A stretch of 64,000 nucleotides of DNA, taken from a bacterium. GTDB lineage: Bacteria; Zhuqueibacterota; Zhuqueibacteria; Residuimicrobiales; Residuimicrobiaceae. The stretch covers positions 45,822 to 109,821 of the forward strand of contig JAKQNR010000019.1 in the NCBI GenBank assembly GCA_029565685.1, written 5' to 3'. Within the stretch, counting starts at the first letter, position 1; the number at the start of each line of letters is the position of its first letter. Of this stretch, positions 34,934-42,881 are shown one piece after another. The translations under genes were made by a program, and so were the position numbers. The notes beneath the pieces are model-generated. The model searched no databases, was not told the DNA's origin, and worked only from the letters and a program-made list of their open reading frames with translations.

Positions 34934-36745
34934 ATGAACCGCTCTTTGAGTAAAAAGATCCTGAGTTATTGGCGGGATCGGTGGAAACCGGTGTGGGATC
35001 TTGTGGAATGGCCGTTGTTGATCCTGCTGGCTGTGCTCACGATTTTGTTCGGAGTAATCGGCTTTGCAGCCCATTTCCACAGCCGGCAGCAACCCCGCTC
35101 TTTTCTTGACTGTCTGTATCTGACCCTGCAGCTGTTCACCCTGGAATCCGGATCACTCCCGGGAGACAAGAGCTGGATGCTGGAGATCGCCCGGTTTTCA
35201 GCGCCGCTTTTGGCCGTCTATACCGCTCTGAAAGCTTTAGGGCTCCTTTTCAGCCGGCAGATCATGCTTATCCGGCTGGCGTTCACGCAAAATCACACCA
35301 TCCTCTGCGGCCTGGGACGCAAGGGGTACCGGCTTGCCCGGGAGTACTGGAGCAGAGGAGAGCGCGTCGTCGTCCTGGAGCAGGATCCGAACACGCCATT
35401 CGTCCTGCCGGCCAGAGCCGCGGGCATTCCGGTTTTGGTGGGCAATGCGGCCGATGCCAAGCTGCTTAACCAGGCGCGTCTATCGCGCGCCGAACGGCTT
35501 ATCTGCGTCTGTGGGGAGGACGGCATCAATGCCGAAATAGCGCTTGCCGCTCAGAGCGTGCTGGGCAACCAGCCTCGCCCCCCCCTACACTGCTTTGTCC
35601 ATATCGTGGAACCGGCCGTGTGGGATCTGCTCAATGGATTTAAATTTACTTTCGATACCCGCTCCGTGCGCATGGATTTTTTCAATATCTATGATTGGGG
35701 CGCCAAACGGATGCTGGAAAAATATCCCCTGTCCGCTGCCGCCACGTCGACACAAAGCCCGCCCCGTCTGCTCATCGTCGGTTTAGGAAAACTGGGCGGC
35801 AGCCTGCTGGTGCAGATCGCCCGCGCCTGGTTCTGGAAAACCCGCGATGTCAAAAAAGCGGGTAAGCTGTCCATCACGATCATCGACAAAGCCGCGACGG
35901 CAAAAATCCGCCAGCTGGTGCATCGCTACCCGCAACTGGAGCAAGCCTGCCGGCTCTTTCCGATCGAAGAGGATATCCGCTGGCTGTGCAAGGCTAAGGC
36001 TGGAAAGCGGAGAATCGCCAAAAGCGCATTTCTCGTTCACCGCGCCTATGTCTGCGTCGACAACGATGCACTGGCCCTGCATGCGGCCGGCGTACTGCAA
36101 AATGTTCTGCCTGATCGTAAGACTCCTATCGTGGTTCGCATGGCGGTCAGATCCGGCCTGGCCGCGCTGCTTTCGATGCGCCAATCCGTTCATGCAGATT
36201 CCATCGAAATTTTTCATTTGCTGGATGAGGCCTGCCGGACGGAAGCCATGGAGGACTATATCGATGTGTTGGCCAAAGCCATGCACGAGGCTTACGTCGA
36301 ACGGTGTCTGGCGGATGGGACCGGCAACAAAGATAGGCCTGCCCTTCAGCCCTGGGCCAGGCTGTCTGAGGACTATCGGAATGCCAACCGGGCTCAGGCA
36401 CACCATCTGCCCTGTAAATTGGCAAAGGTGGGCTACCGGCTAGAACCGTTATATGACTGGCAGGCAGACCGGCAAAAGTTCCCCGCTCAAGATCTCGAAG
36501 ACCTGGCCAGGATGGAACATGACCGTTGGCTGGAAGAACGGCGGCAAGCCGGATGGAAGCTAGGTCCGGACGATCCGGCGCAGCGAACCAATCCGCATAT
36601 AAAACCCTGGGACGAGTTGGAAGAAAAGATCAAAGAAATCGACCGCAACACCGTGGCCTCGATTCCCAGGTATTTGGCCCGGATCGATCTGCAGATGGTC
36701 CGGTACGAAAGCCAAGCCCGAACAACGATGGGAGGTCTTAAATGA
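34934..36745 (+). CDS. 2TM channel-like protein with two RCK/TrkA-N domains and C-terminal RyR domain
   Basis: 603 residues. Two membrane helices (about 26-48 and 84-107) bracket a re-entrant-like segment, LYLTLQLFTLESGSLPG (about 61-77), at the place of an ion-channel pore loop, but the TVGYG potassium filter is absent. A first Rossmann domain follows (HTILCGLGRKG, 121-131, with acidic VVVLEQD) and a second (LLIVGLGKLGG, 279-289), as in RCK-gated channels. The C-terminus has a RyR-type region: LQPWARLSEDYRNANRAQAH (471-490), LARMEHDRWLEERRQAGWKL (524-543) and NPHIKPWDELEEKI (553-566). The start at 34934 has GGGGA 6 bases upstream. The stop overlaps the next start (ATGA). I infer that a ligand sensed by the RCK or RyR domains controls ion flow. 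Confidence 0.83.
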   Translation: MNRSLSKKILSYWRDRWKPVWDLVEWPLLILLAVLTILFGVIGFAAHFHSRQQPRSFLDCLYLTLQLFTLESGSLPGDKSWMLEIARFSAPLLAVYTALKALGLLFSRQIMLIRLAFTQNHTILCGLGRKGYRLAREYWSRGERVVVLEQDPNTPFVLPARAAGIPVLVGNAADAKLLNQARLSRAERLICVCGEDGINAEIALAAQSVLGNQPRPPLHCFVHIVEPAVWDLLNGFKFTFDTRSVRMDFFNIYDWGAKRMLEKYPLSAAATSTQSPPRLLIVGLGKLGGSLLVQIARAWFWKTRDVKKAGKLSITIIDKAATAKIRQLVHRYPQLEQACRLFPIEEDIRWLCKAKAGKRRIAKSAFLVHRAYVCVDNDALALHAAGVLQNVLPDRKTPIVVRMAVRSGLAALLSMRQSVHADSIEIFHLLDEACRTEAMEDYIDVLAKAMHEAYVERCLADGTGNKDRPALQPWARLSEDYRNANRAQAHHLPCKLAKVGYRLEPLYDWQADRQKFPAQDLEDLARMEHDRWLEERRQAGWKLGPDDPAQRTNPHIKPWDELEEKIKEIDRNTVASIPRYLARIDLQMVRYESQARTTMGGLK

Positions 36746-39294
36746 ACGGCCCGAATATTTCCATCGATCAGCACCTTCGCGATGTTGAAAGATATGCCAA
36801 ACAGCGACATCGCTACGAAAAATTCGCTAATACGCTTGAAGAAATCCTGAAAAAGGCAGGCGCGCTTTATGCACCCCTGTGCATCGTTCAGGTTCGCGCT
36901 AAAACGGTTTCCAGCTTTGCAGAAAAAATCGTCCGCAAGGATAAATATGCGGATCCGCTGGTCGACATGACCGATCTGTGCGGTGGACGCATCATCGTTC
37001 ATTTTCAAAGCCAGGCGTTGAAAATCTGCCGGTTCATCAAAGACAACTTTATCATCGACGAAGCCAACAGCATCGATGTGAGCTCGAAGCTTAGAGACGG
37101 CGAATTCGGCTATCTCTCGATCCATTACATTGTCACCCCCCGGGAAGGCAGCATCCTCGGCGTATCCATTGCCAAAGATTTTATCGACCTGAAGGCGGAA
37201 ATTCAAGTACGAACTCTGCTGCAGCACGCCTGGGCCGACATCAGCCATGATCGCATTTATAAAGCCCAATATGCCATTCCCAGACGATGGGTGCGGGAGA
37301 GCGCCCGATTGGCGGCGGTGTTGGAAAAGGCCGACAACGCCTTTGCCGGCATGTCGGAGACTTTGGACGCCTATTCGAACAATTACAGCGTGCTGCTCTG
37401 CAAGGACAAGCTGGATGCGGAAATTCAGATTCTGGAGACCCTGATCAAAGTGGAACCTGATCCGCAGAACAAGCCGGTGCATGCGCTCAAATTGGCCAGG
37501 GCGCTGGCCGCCAAGGGCGAATGGGCTTCATCGGCCCATCTCCTGAAGGATCATTTGTCGGCCCTCGACCAACCGGACATACCCATCGATTACGCCTTTG
37601 CCCTGTGTCATTGTCTGAGAACAGAGACGAACCATCCGGATTTCATCAAAGGACAGAGACAGCTGCAGAAATCCGCAGAATTCATCCAGCCGACCACGGC
37701 TTATGAAAAAGTGCAGGAAGCCATCCACAGACAGGCGCGCGCCTGGCATTTGTTGGGATGCACTTGGAGTTGGGTCAAAGGAAAAGAAAAAAAAGCCAAA
37801 GAGGCTTTTCACCGCGCTTATGAGCTTACACCCACCAACCCTTACTATTTTTTAAAATTTCTCGAATATGAAATCAAAGGGCGCAGGGACATGGCCTTTC
37901 TGGTCATGCTCAAGCCCGGCATTCTGGAGGCCGTTCGTTCCTGCCGCAACCATATTGAAATCGGTCTGGAGCTGGTCCAGGCCTATCCGGCCATGGCCAG
38001 AGCGTATTTTATTTTATCTATGCCGGACGAGTGCATCAACGCCTACGCCAGATTCATTGATTTATTGCTGTGCAAAGAGTCGTGCATCCTGCCGGAACGG
38101 TTGGAGGAGGAACTGCAGGCGCTCGAAAACCTGCAGGACGTCAATCCGGATCTTTACGAGCAGTGTTTTCAACTCATGCATCTCGCCCGCTGGAGCAAAT
38201 GCGCCGCTGAGGATTCTAAAAAAATCATTGAAAAAAAGCGCCTTGATGCCGATGCCCTGAAGCAGCCGGTTCTGATCATCGCCGGAGGGGCCGAGTTGAT
38301 GAACCTGCAAACCGCCCACCATTATCACGATCTGATTCGTGAAGCGTTGGATTATTTCAAGGGCACTGTGATCAGCGGCGGCACCACCTCCGGCATCCCT
38401 GGTCAAGTCGGCATGGTGGCGCGCGATCTGGCCCACCTCAAATCCAAAAAATTCGAACTGATCGGCTACCTTCCTAAGAAGCTGCCGGCAGACGCAACAA
38501 TCAGCCGCGACTATGACAGGCTGGTGCGCACCAGCGCGAACACTTTCTCACCTAAAGAACTGATCGCTTACTGGAGCGATCTCTTGCTGGCTGGGATCAA
38601 TCCGTCCAAGGTGCTGGTACTGGGGATCAACGGCGGCCGCATCGCGGACCTGGAATACCGCCTGGCCCTGGCCTTTGGCGCGTTCGTCGGACTGGTGCAG
38701 AACAGCGGCCGCGCTGCGGCCGGTTTGTTGGCAGATCCGGATTGGAAAGACCACCCGCGCATCGTGGTGCTGGCGGAGGATGCCAAAATCATCTGGGCAT
38801 TCACGCATCAACATCAACCCGTGCAGATGACGCCATCCCAGATCGACGCATTGGCGCCGCAAGCGCACGAATACTATCGCTCTAAACGCGTCGAACAAAA
38901 GAACACCAGCGACAAAGCCATGTTGCCCTGGGATAAGCTGCCGGACTCGCTGATCGAGTCCAACAAAGAACAAATCCGATTCATCGAAAAAACGATCGCC
39001 AAGCTGGGACTGAGCATCAGACCCAACACCGCAGCGAAAGTATATCCGTTTACAAAAAAACAAAAAGACGCCATGGCTGAATTGGAGCATGCGCGGTGGT
39101 GCGTGGAGCGCAGCCTGGACGGTTGGCGGTACGGTCCGGTTAAAGACGTGGACCATAAAATAAACCCTTCGCTGGTCCCCTGGGACAAATTGTCGAAGGA
39201 GATCCAGGCCTACGATGTGGAAGCGGTTTCCCATTTTCAAGAGATATTGAACCAGGCGGGGTTTGAGATCTATGATCCGATGGAGAAGAAATGA
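36742..39294 (+). CDS. RelA/SpoT-type nucleotide synthetase fused to TPR, SLOG and RyR domains
   Basis: 850 residues in four parts. About 45-200 is a RelA/SpoT synthetase: VRAKTVSSFAEKI (51-63), DLCGGRIIVHF (78-88, metal-binding Asp), DGEFGYLSIHYIV and EIQVRTLLQHAWADISHD (153-170), with key residues kept, so it should be active. No HD hydrolase domain is present. About 240-480 is helical and TPR-like (AWHLLGCTWSW, KEAFHRAYELTPTNPYYF). About 505-680 is SLOG/LSDAT-like: PVLIIAGGAE, VISGGTTSGIPGQVG, VLVLGINGG, the fold of TRPM and other nucleotide-ligand sensors. About 725-850 is RyR: LPWDKLPDSLIESNKEQ, MAELEHARWCVERSLDGWRY, NPSLVPWDKL. ATGA overlaps link both neighbours. I infer production and sensing of an alarmone-like nucleotide. 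Confidence 0.85.
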   Translation: MNGPNISIDQHLRDVERYAKQRHRYEKFANTLEEILKKAGALYAPLCIVQVRAKTVSSFAEKIVRKDKYADPLVDMTDLCGGRIIVHFQSQALKICRFIKDNFIIDEANSIDVSSKLRDGEFGYLSIHYIVTPREGSILGVSIAKDFIDLKAEIQVRTLLQHAWADISHDRIYKAQYAIPRRWVRESARLAAVLEKADNAFAGMSETLDAYSNNYSVLLCKDKLDAEIQILETLIKVEPDPQNKPVHALKLARALAAKGEWASSAHLLKDHLSALDQPDIPIDYAFALCHCLRTETNHPDFIKGQRQLQKSAEFIQPTTAYEKVQEAIHRQARAWHLLGCTWSWVKGKEKKAKEAFHRAYELTPTNPYYFLKFLEYEIKGRRDMAFLVMLKPGILEAVRSCRNHIEIGLELVQAYPAMARAYFILSMPDECINAYARFIDLLLCKESCILPERLEEELQALENLQDVNPDLYEQCFQLMHLARWSKCAAEDSKKIIEKKRLDADALKQPVLIIAGGAELMNLQTAHHYHDLIREALDYFKGTVISGGTTSGIPGQVGMVARDLAHLKSKKFELIGYLPKKLPADATISRDYDRLVRTSANTFSPKELIAYWSDLLLAGINPSKVLVLGINGGRIADLEYRLALAFGAFVGLVQNSGRAAAGLLADPDWKDHPRIVVLAEDAKIIWAFTHQHQPVQMTPSQIDALAPQAHEYYRSKRVEQKNTSDKAMLPWDKLPDSLIESNKEQIRFIEKTIAKLGLSIRPNTAAKVYPFTKKQKDAMAELEHARWCVERSLDGWRYGPVKDVDHKINPSLVPWDKLSKEIQAYDVEAVSHFQEILNQAGFEIYDPMEKK

Positions 39295-39698
39295 CCGAAT
39301 ATCCAGGTATCGCTGTCCGCGCCTTGATCCGCGATAGCCAAGGACGAATCCTTTTACTGAGAAGGCAGAACACACACTATTATGATGGACAGTGGTGCCT
39401 GCCCGGCGGCAAGGTGGAATACGGCCAGACCCTTGAGGAGGCGGTTGTCCGCGAGGTGCTGGAAGAGACGGCGCTGACCTGCCTGGACAGCGATTATCTG
39501 TTTTTCAATGAATCGCTGCCGGGCCGGGAAAACGACCTGCATTACATCACGTTTTATTTTTGCTGTCGCACCGCAGGAGAGGTGGCGGTCAACCAAGAGT
39601 CTGAAGAATACGCCTGGGTCAGGCCGGAAGAATTGACCGGGTACACTATCCCACCCGGCCATTATGAGGCGATCTTGAAGGCGCTGTCGCCGGGATGA
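39291..39698 (+). CDS. Nudix hydrolase
   Basis: 135 residues, the size of a single Nudix domain. The Nudix box is GKVEYGQTLEEAVVREVLEE followed by TAL: the catalytic REVLEE core is intact, but the first box Glu is Gln and the box Gly before the final Leu is Ala. The LPGGKVEYG lead-in is typical of MutT-like enzymes that cleave nucleoside diphosphates linked to another moiety. Its ATG overlaps the stop of the RelA/SpoT fusion (ATGA), so the two are made together. Some Nudix enzymes are reported to degrade (p)ppGpp. Since the synthetase has no HD domain, this is a natural candidate for signal removal; that role is inference. Confidence 0.88.
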   Translation: MTEYPGIAVRALIRDSQGRILLLRRQNTHYYDGQWCLPGGKVEYGQTLEEAVVREVLEETALTCLDSDYLFFNESLPGRENDLHYITFYFCCRTAGEVAVNQESEEYAWVRPEELTGYTIPPGHYEAILKALSPG

Positions 39699-39764
39699 CC
39701 GCCTCCTTCGCGCATCAAGTACAAACCAGTCGTTTCACTCGGCCCTCACTTGGGAGATCCGTCC

Positions 39765-41051
39765 ATGCGTCGCCTTCTCTTATACTGGAAACCCGTCTGC
39801 ATCTCGTTCATCCTGGCGGTCTCGTTCACAGCCTTTCTCCACAGCGACATGCTGACGCATGTGTCCACCTCCAAGATCCCTTCCGCGATCTATTACAGTC
39901 TCTCCCTGTTCGTGCTGGGAGGCCCCGGCATCGGCCTGCCGCAAGAATCCTCCCCCCTGCTCGAGTGCCTGCTCTGGGCCTGCTATTTCCTCGCGCCCAT
40001 GCTGACGCTCAGCGTGGTCTATGAATTCATTCAGAAACAGCTGCTCAACCGAGTGCCGCGCCGACTGGCAGGTCACACGATCCTCTGCGGCATGGGCCGC
40101 AACGGCCGGTTGATCTACGAGTTAATCCGGGAGACCGACAAGAATCATAAAATCGTCATCATTGAAAAAGGCGATAGCAATCCCTATGCCCAGCAGTTGT
40201 CGAAAGATCCTGCCACTTGGTGGGTGCAAAACGACTTTACCCGATCAGCAGTGCTCCAGTCCGCACGAGTGGATAAGGCCGCACGGATCATCTTTTCCAC
40301 AAATCAGGACCTGGACAACCTCAATGCGGTGGTGGAATTGCAGAGCCACAGGAACACTGTCCTGCACGCCCCTCTTTTCTGCCATCTCGGCGATCTGGAA
40401 ATGCTTGACAATTTTCAGCAGACGCTGTTTCGCGAACCGGCTTACCGCTGTGTGCGCGTCTTTAACGGGTATCAGAGCGCCACAAAAAGACTGTATCAGC
40501 GTCTGCGCGGTGAAGATTTTTTCTCTCCACACGGCACGGTGTTCATTCTCTTCGGCTTTGGCCGTTTCGCCCGAATGCTGTTCACGCACATCCTTCAGGA
40601 TCCCATGCGCACGGCGAACGATGAGATCCTGATGGTCACAGACAGACCACCGGCCGGTTTTGACATTGAGCAGGCATCGAGCCAAGGCAGAGCCAGTGAA
40701 TCCCGTCCGTGCAAAATCCACGAGCCCATCATCAACGACATGCACCTCTCTGCCACCTGGACCATCCTTGAACGTGAGCTGCAACCGCACGTCAAGCCGA
40801 TACTGGCCTTTGTCTGCCGCGACAATGACATCGCCAACTTGGATTTGGCCATCTCGATTAAACTCAGAGGACCGCAGAGGTTGCGGGATGCCACCTTCAT
40901 CTGTCGCATGTATGCTAAAACAGTGAAGGATCTCAGCGACATGCTCGATCACCGCCTGACGCCCCGCCAGAGCAAAGACGTTCTGCTCTTTCCATTGGAG
41001 GCTGAATTGAAAGCGGCGTTTTTTACAGAGATCATCCAGGTTGCCGCCTAG
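39765..41051 (+). CDS. 2TM channel-like protein with two RCK/TrkA-N domains
   Basis: 428 residues. Helices at about 8-26 and 65-90 flank IYYSLSLFVLGGPGIGLPQE (about 42-61) in the pore-loop position. The filter motif TVGYG is missing, but the segment parallels that of the channel at 34934 (small aliphatic run, then Gly-rich, then LP). Rossmann GMGRNG (109-114) with acidic VIIEKG follows, and a second nucleotide-binding GFGRFARML lies near 263. No RyR domain is attached. The ATG at 39765 has GGGAG about 9 bases upstream; a TTG at 39750 lies within that site. It closes the cluster 66 bases after the Nudix gene. It may be a second subunit of the channel-like complex. Confidence 0.8.
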   Translation: MRRLLLYWKPVCISFILAVSFTAFLHSDMLTHVSTSKIPSAIYYSLSLFVLGGPGIGLPQESSPLLECLLWACYFLAPMLTLSVVYEFIQKQLLNRVPRRLAGHTILCGMGRNGRLIYELIRETDKNHKIVIIEKGDSNPYAQQLSKDPATWWVQNDFTRSAVLQSARVDKAARIIFSTNQDLDNLNAVVELQSHRNTVLHAPLFCHLGDLEMLDNFQQTLFREPAYRCVRVFNGYQSATKRLYQRLRGEDFFSPHGTVFILFGFGRFARMLFTHILQDPMRTANDEILMVTDRPPAGFDIEQASSQGRASESRPCKIHEPIINDMHLSATWTILERELQPHVKPILAFVCRDNDIANLDLAISIKLRGPQRLRDATFICRMYAKTVKDLSDMLDHRLTPRQSKDVLLFPLEAELKAAFFTEIIQVAA

Positions 41052-41138
41052 CGGCTCCGTCTGATCTTTTCGGAACCAGGCATAACCGCAATGAACGGAT
41101 TGAAAACCCCGGCGTCGCGCTCCCGGCGTACATTTTTA

Positions 41139-41167
41139 TTGACTATTGTTTTAAAATAAGTTATACT
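41139..41167 (+). promoter_or_regulatory. Strong sigma70-like promoter of the M49-kinase-SPFH operon
   Basis: TTGACT (41139-41144), 17 bases, TATACT (41162-41167), in an AT-rich block that stands out from its surroundings; 49 bases before the ATG at 41217. It makes the following genes a separate transcription unit from the RyR system. Confidence 0.7.
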
Positions 41168-41216
41168 ATAAAATCAAGCCTGACTGGTATTTTCCTGCCA
41201 AACTCACGAGGTACGC

Positions 41217-42857
41217 ATGTCGCACATGCTCTGCGTTTTTTCAACCCTAACAGCCGTTCTGGTTGTGGCGGGCTGTGGCACTGCCCCACTGACCAGCAAA
41301 GCGCCGGTTGATTACCTCTCCAAAGAACTGGCTAAATTCGCGCCGGTGGAGCTGAAAGCCGATCTGTCCCATCTTTCCGTCAATGACAAAAAATGTCTAG
41401 AAAAATTAATCAAAGCAGCAGAAGTCATCGACCAAATGTTTTTGCGTCAGGTTGATCCGCAAAACCCGCAGCTGCTGAAAACACTGGAAAAAAATCAGGA
41501 TCAGCCGTATCTGGATTTTTTCAGAATCATGTATGGCCCCTGGAATCGTTTGGATCACGACAAACCATTCCTCAACGACCGCGCCAAGCCGGCCGGCGCC
41601 GGATTCTATCCGCCGGATATGACCAAGGAAGAGTTCGAGGCGGCCTTGGCAAAAAATCCGGATCAGCGGAAGCGGTTCGAAAGCAATTTCACCGTCATCC
41701 GTCGCGTCAAGGGCGAACTGCGTGCGGTCTCGTACCATCTGGCCTATCAACCCTACACCAAGCAGATCAGCGAACTGTTGGAAGAGGCGGCGGCGCTGAC
41801 CGACGATGCAACGCTGAAAAAATACCTGCAGCTGCGCAGCCATGCGTTTCTCACTGACAACTATTACGAATCCGACCTGGCGTGGATGGACCTGAACGGC
41901 GATCTAGAGGTGGTCATCGGTCCCTATGAGGTGTATGAGGACAACCTGTTCAACTACAAGGCGGCCTACGAAGCGTTTCTCTGCGTAGTGGACAAACCGG
42001 CGAGTGAAAAGCTTTCGACCGCCGCACTGTATCTGAAAGAGATGGAGGCGCACCTGCCGATCGCCGAGGAGTACAAATCCAGCCGCGGCTTGGCTTCGCC
42101 GATCAAGGTGGTGCAGGAAGTACTGTCCGCCGGCGATACCAGAGCCGGTGTGCAGACCACGGCGTTCAATCTGCCCAATGACGAGCGGGTGCGTGAGGCC
42201 AAAGGCTCTAAAAAAGTGATGCTGAAAAACGTAGCCCAGGCCAAGTATGATAAATGCTGGATTCCCATAGCCCACAAGCTGCTGGCGGAGAGACCGCTGC
42301 AGCAAGTCAGTTTTGACATGTACTTTAACCACGTGCTCATGCATGAGATGAGCCACGGCCTGGGACCGGGCATGATCACCCAGCCGAACGGCGAGCGGGT
42401 CGATGTGGCCAAATTGCTCAAAGAGCACTATTCGATCATCGAGGAGTGCAAGGCCGATGTCCTCGGCGTCTATAACCTGCTTTTTCTCATGGACAGGGGT
42501 GTTTTCCCTAAGGACGAATACGGACTGTTCGCCACCTATCTCGGCGGCATGTTCCGCTCTATCCGCTTCGGCATCAACGAAGCGCATGGCGGCGGCGTGG
42601 CCATTCAATTCAACTACCTGATGGAAAAAGGGGCGTTTTTCAGCGACAGCCAGGGGCGTTTGGATTTCGACGAGCAAAAGATGGCGCCGGCGCTTGCCGA
42701 GCTCGCTCACCATGTGCTGATGCTGCAGGCGACAGGCGATTATGCTGGAACAAAAGAGTTCGTAAACAAGTACCGTTTGATGTCGCCGGTCATGCAGAAC
42801 TGTATCGACAAACTACAAGATGCGCCGGTTGATATACGGCCGACGTTCATTTATTAA
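41217..42857 (+). CDS. M49-like (DPP III-type) zinc metallopeptidase lipoprotein
   Basis: 546 residues. The N-terminal hydrophobic run and lipobox VAGC (Cys20) indicate a lipoprotein. Zinc-binding pieces are HEMSH (376-380, followed by GLGP) and EECKAD (409-414), the second matching the EECRAE-like motif of dipeptidyl-peptidase III. Classical DPP III has HExxGH; here the His pair has HExxH spacing, as in bacterial relatives. Family members release dipeptides or act on small substrates. The gene begins a promoter-driven operon with a TPR-membrane protein, a histidine kinase, a receiver and an SPFH protein. It may be a periplasmic enzyme whose product is sensed, but no direct link is visible. 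Confidence 0.78.
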   Translation: MSHMLCVFSTLTAVLVVAGCGTAPLTSKAPVDYLSKELAKFAPVELKADLSHLSVNDKKCLEKLIKAAEVIDQMFLRQVDPQNPQLLKTLEKNQDQPYLDFFRIMYGPWNRLDHDKPFLNDRAKPAGAGFYPPDMTKEEFEAALAKNPDQRKRFESNFTVIRRVKGELRAVSYHLAYQPYTKQISELLEEAAALTDDATLKKYLQLRSHAFLTDNYYESDLAWMDLNGDLEVVIGPYEVYEDNLFNYKAAYEAFLCVVDKPASEKLSTAALYLKEMEAHLPIAEEYKSSRGLASPIKVVQEVLSAGDTRAGVQTTAFNLPNDERVREAKGSKKVMLKNVAQAKYDKCWIPIAHKLLAERPLQQVSFDMYFNHVLMHEMSHGLGPGMITQPNGERVDVAKLLKEHYSIIEECKADVLGVYNLLFLMDRGVFPKDEYGLFATYLGGMFRSIRFGINEAHGGGVAIQFNYLMEKGAFFSDSQGRLDFDEQKMAPALAELAHHVLMLQATGDYAGTKEFVNKYRLMSPVMQNCIDKLQDAPVDIRPTFIY

Positions 42858-42881
42858 CTCAAAATCTCATCAAAGTCATCC

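Noticed and set aside
41085..41130. Possible terminator after the second channel gene
   Set aside because: The GC-rich CCGGCG copies there are direct rather than inverted repeats; only a 4-bp stem can be drawn.
41904..42713. Minus-strand open frame of 269 codons opposite the M49-like gene
   Set aside because: Antisense to the HEMSH and EECKAD motifs; no independent support.
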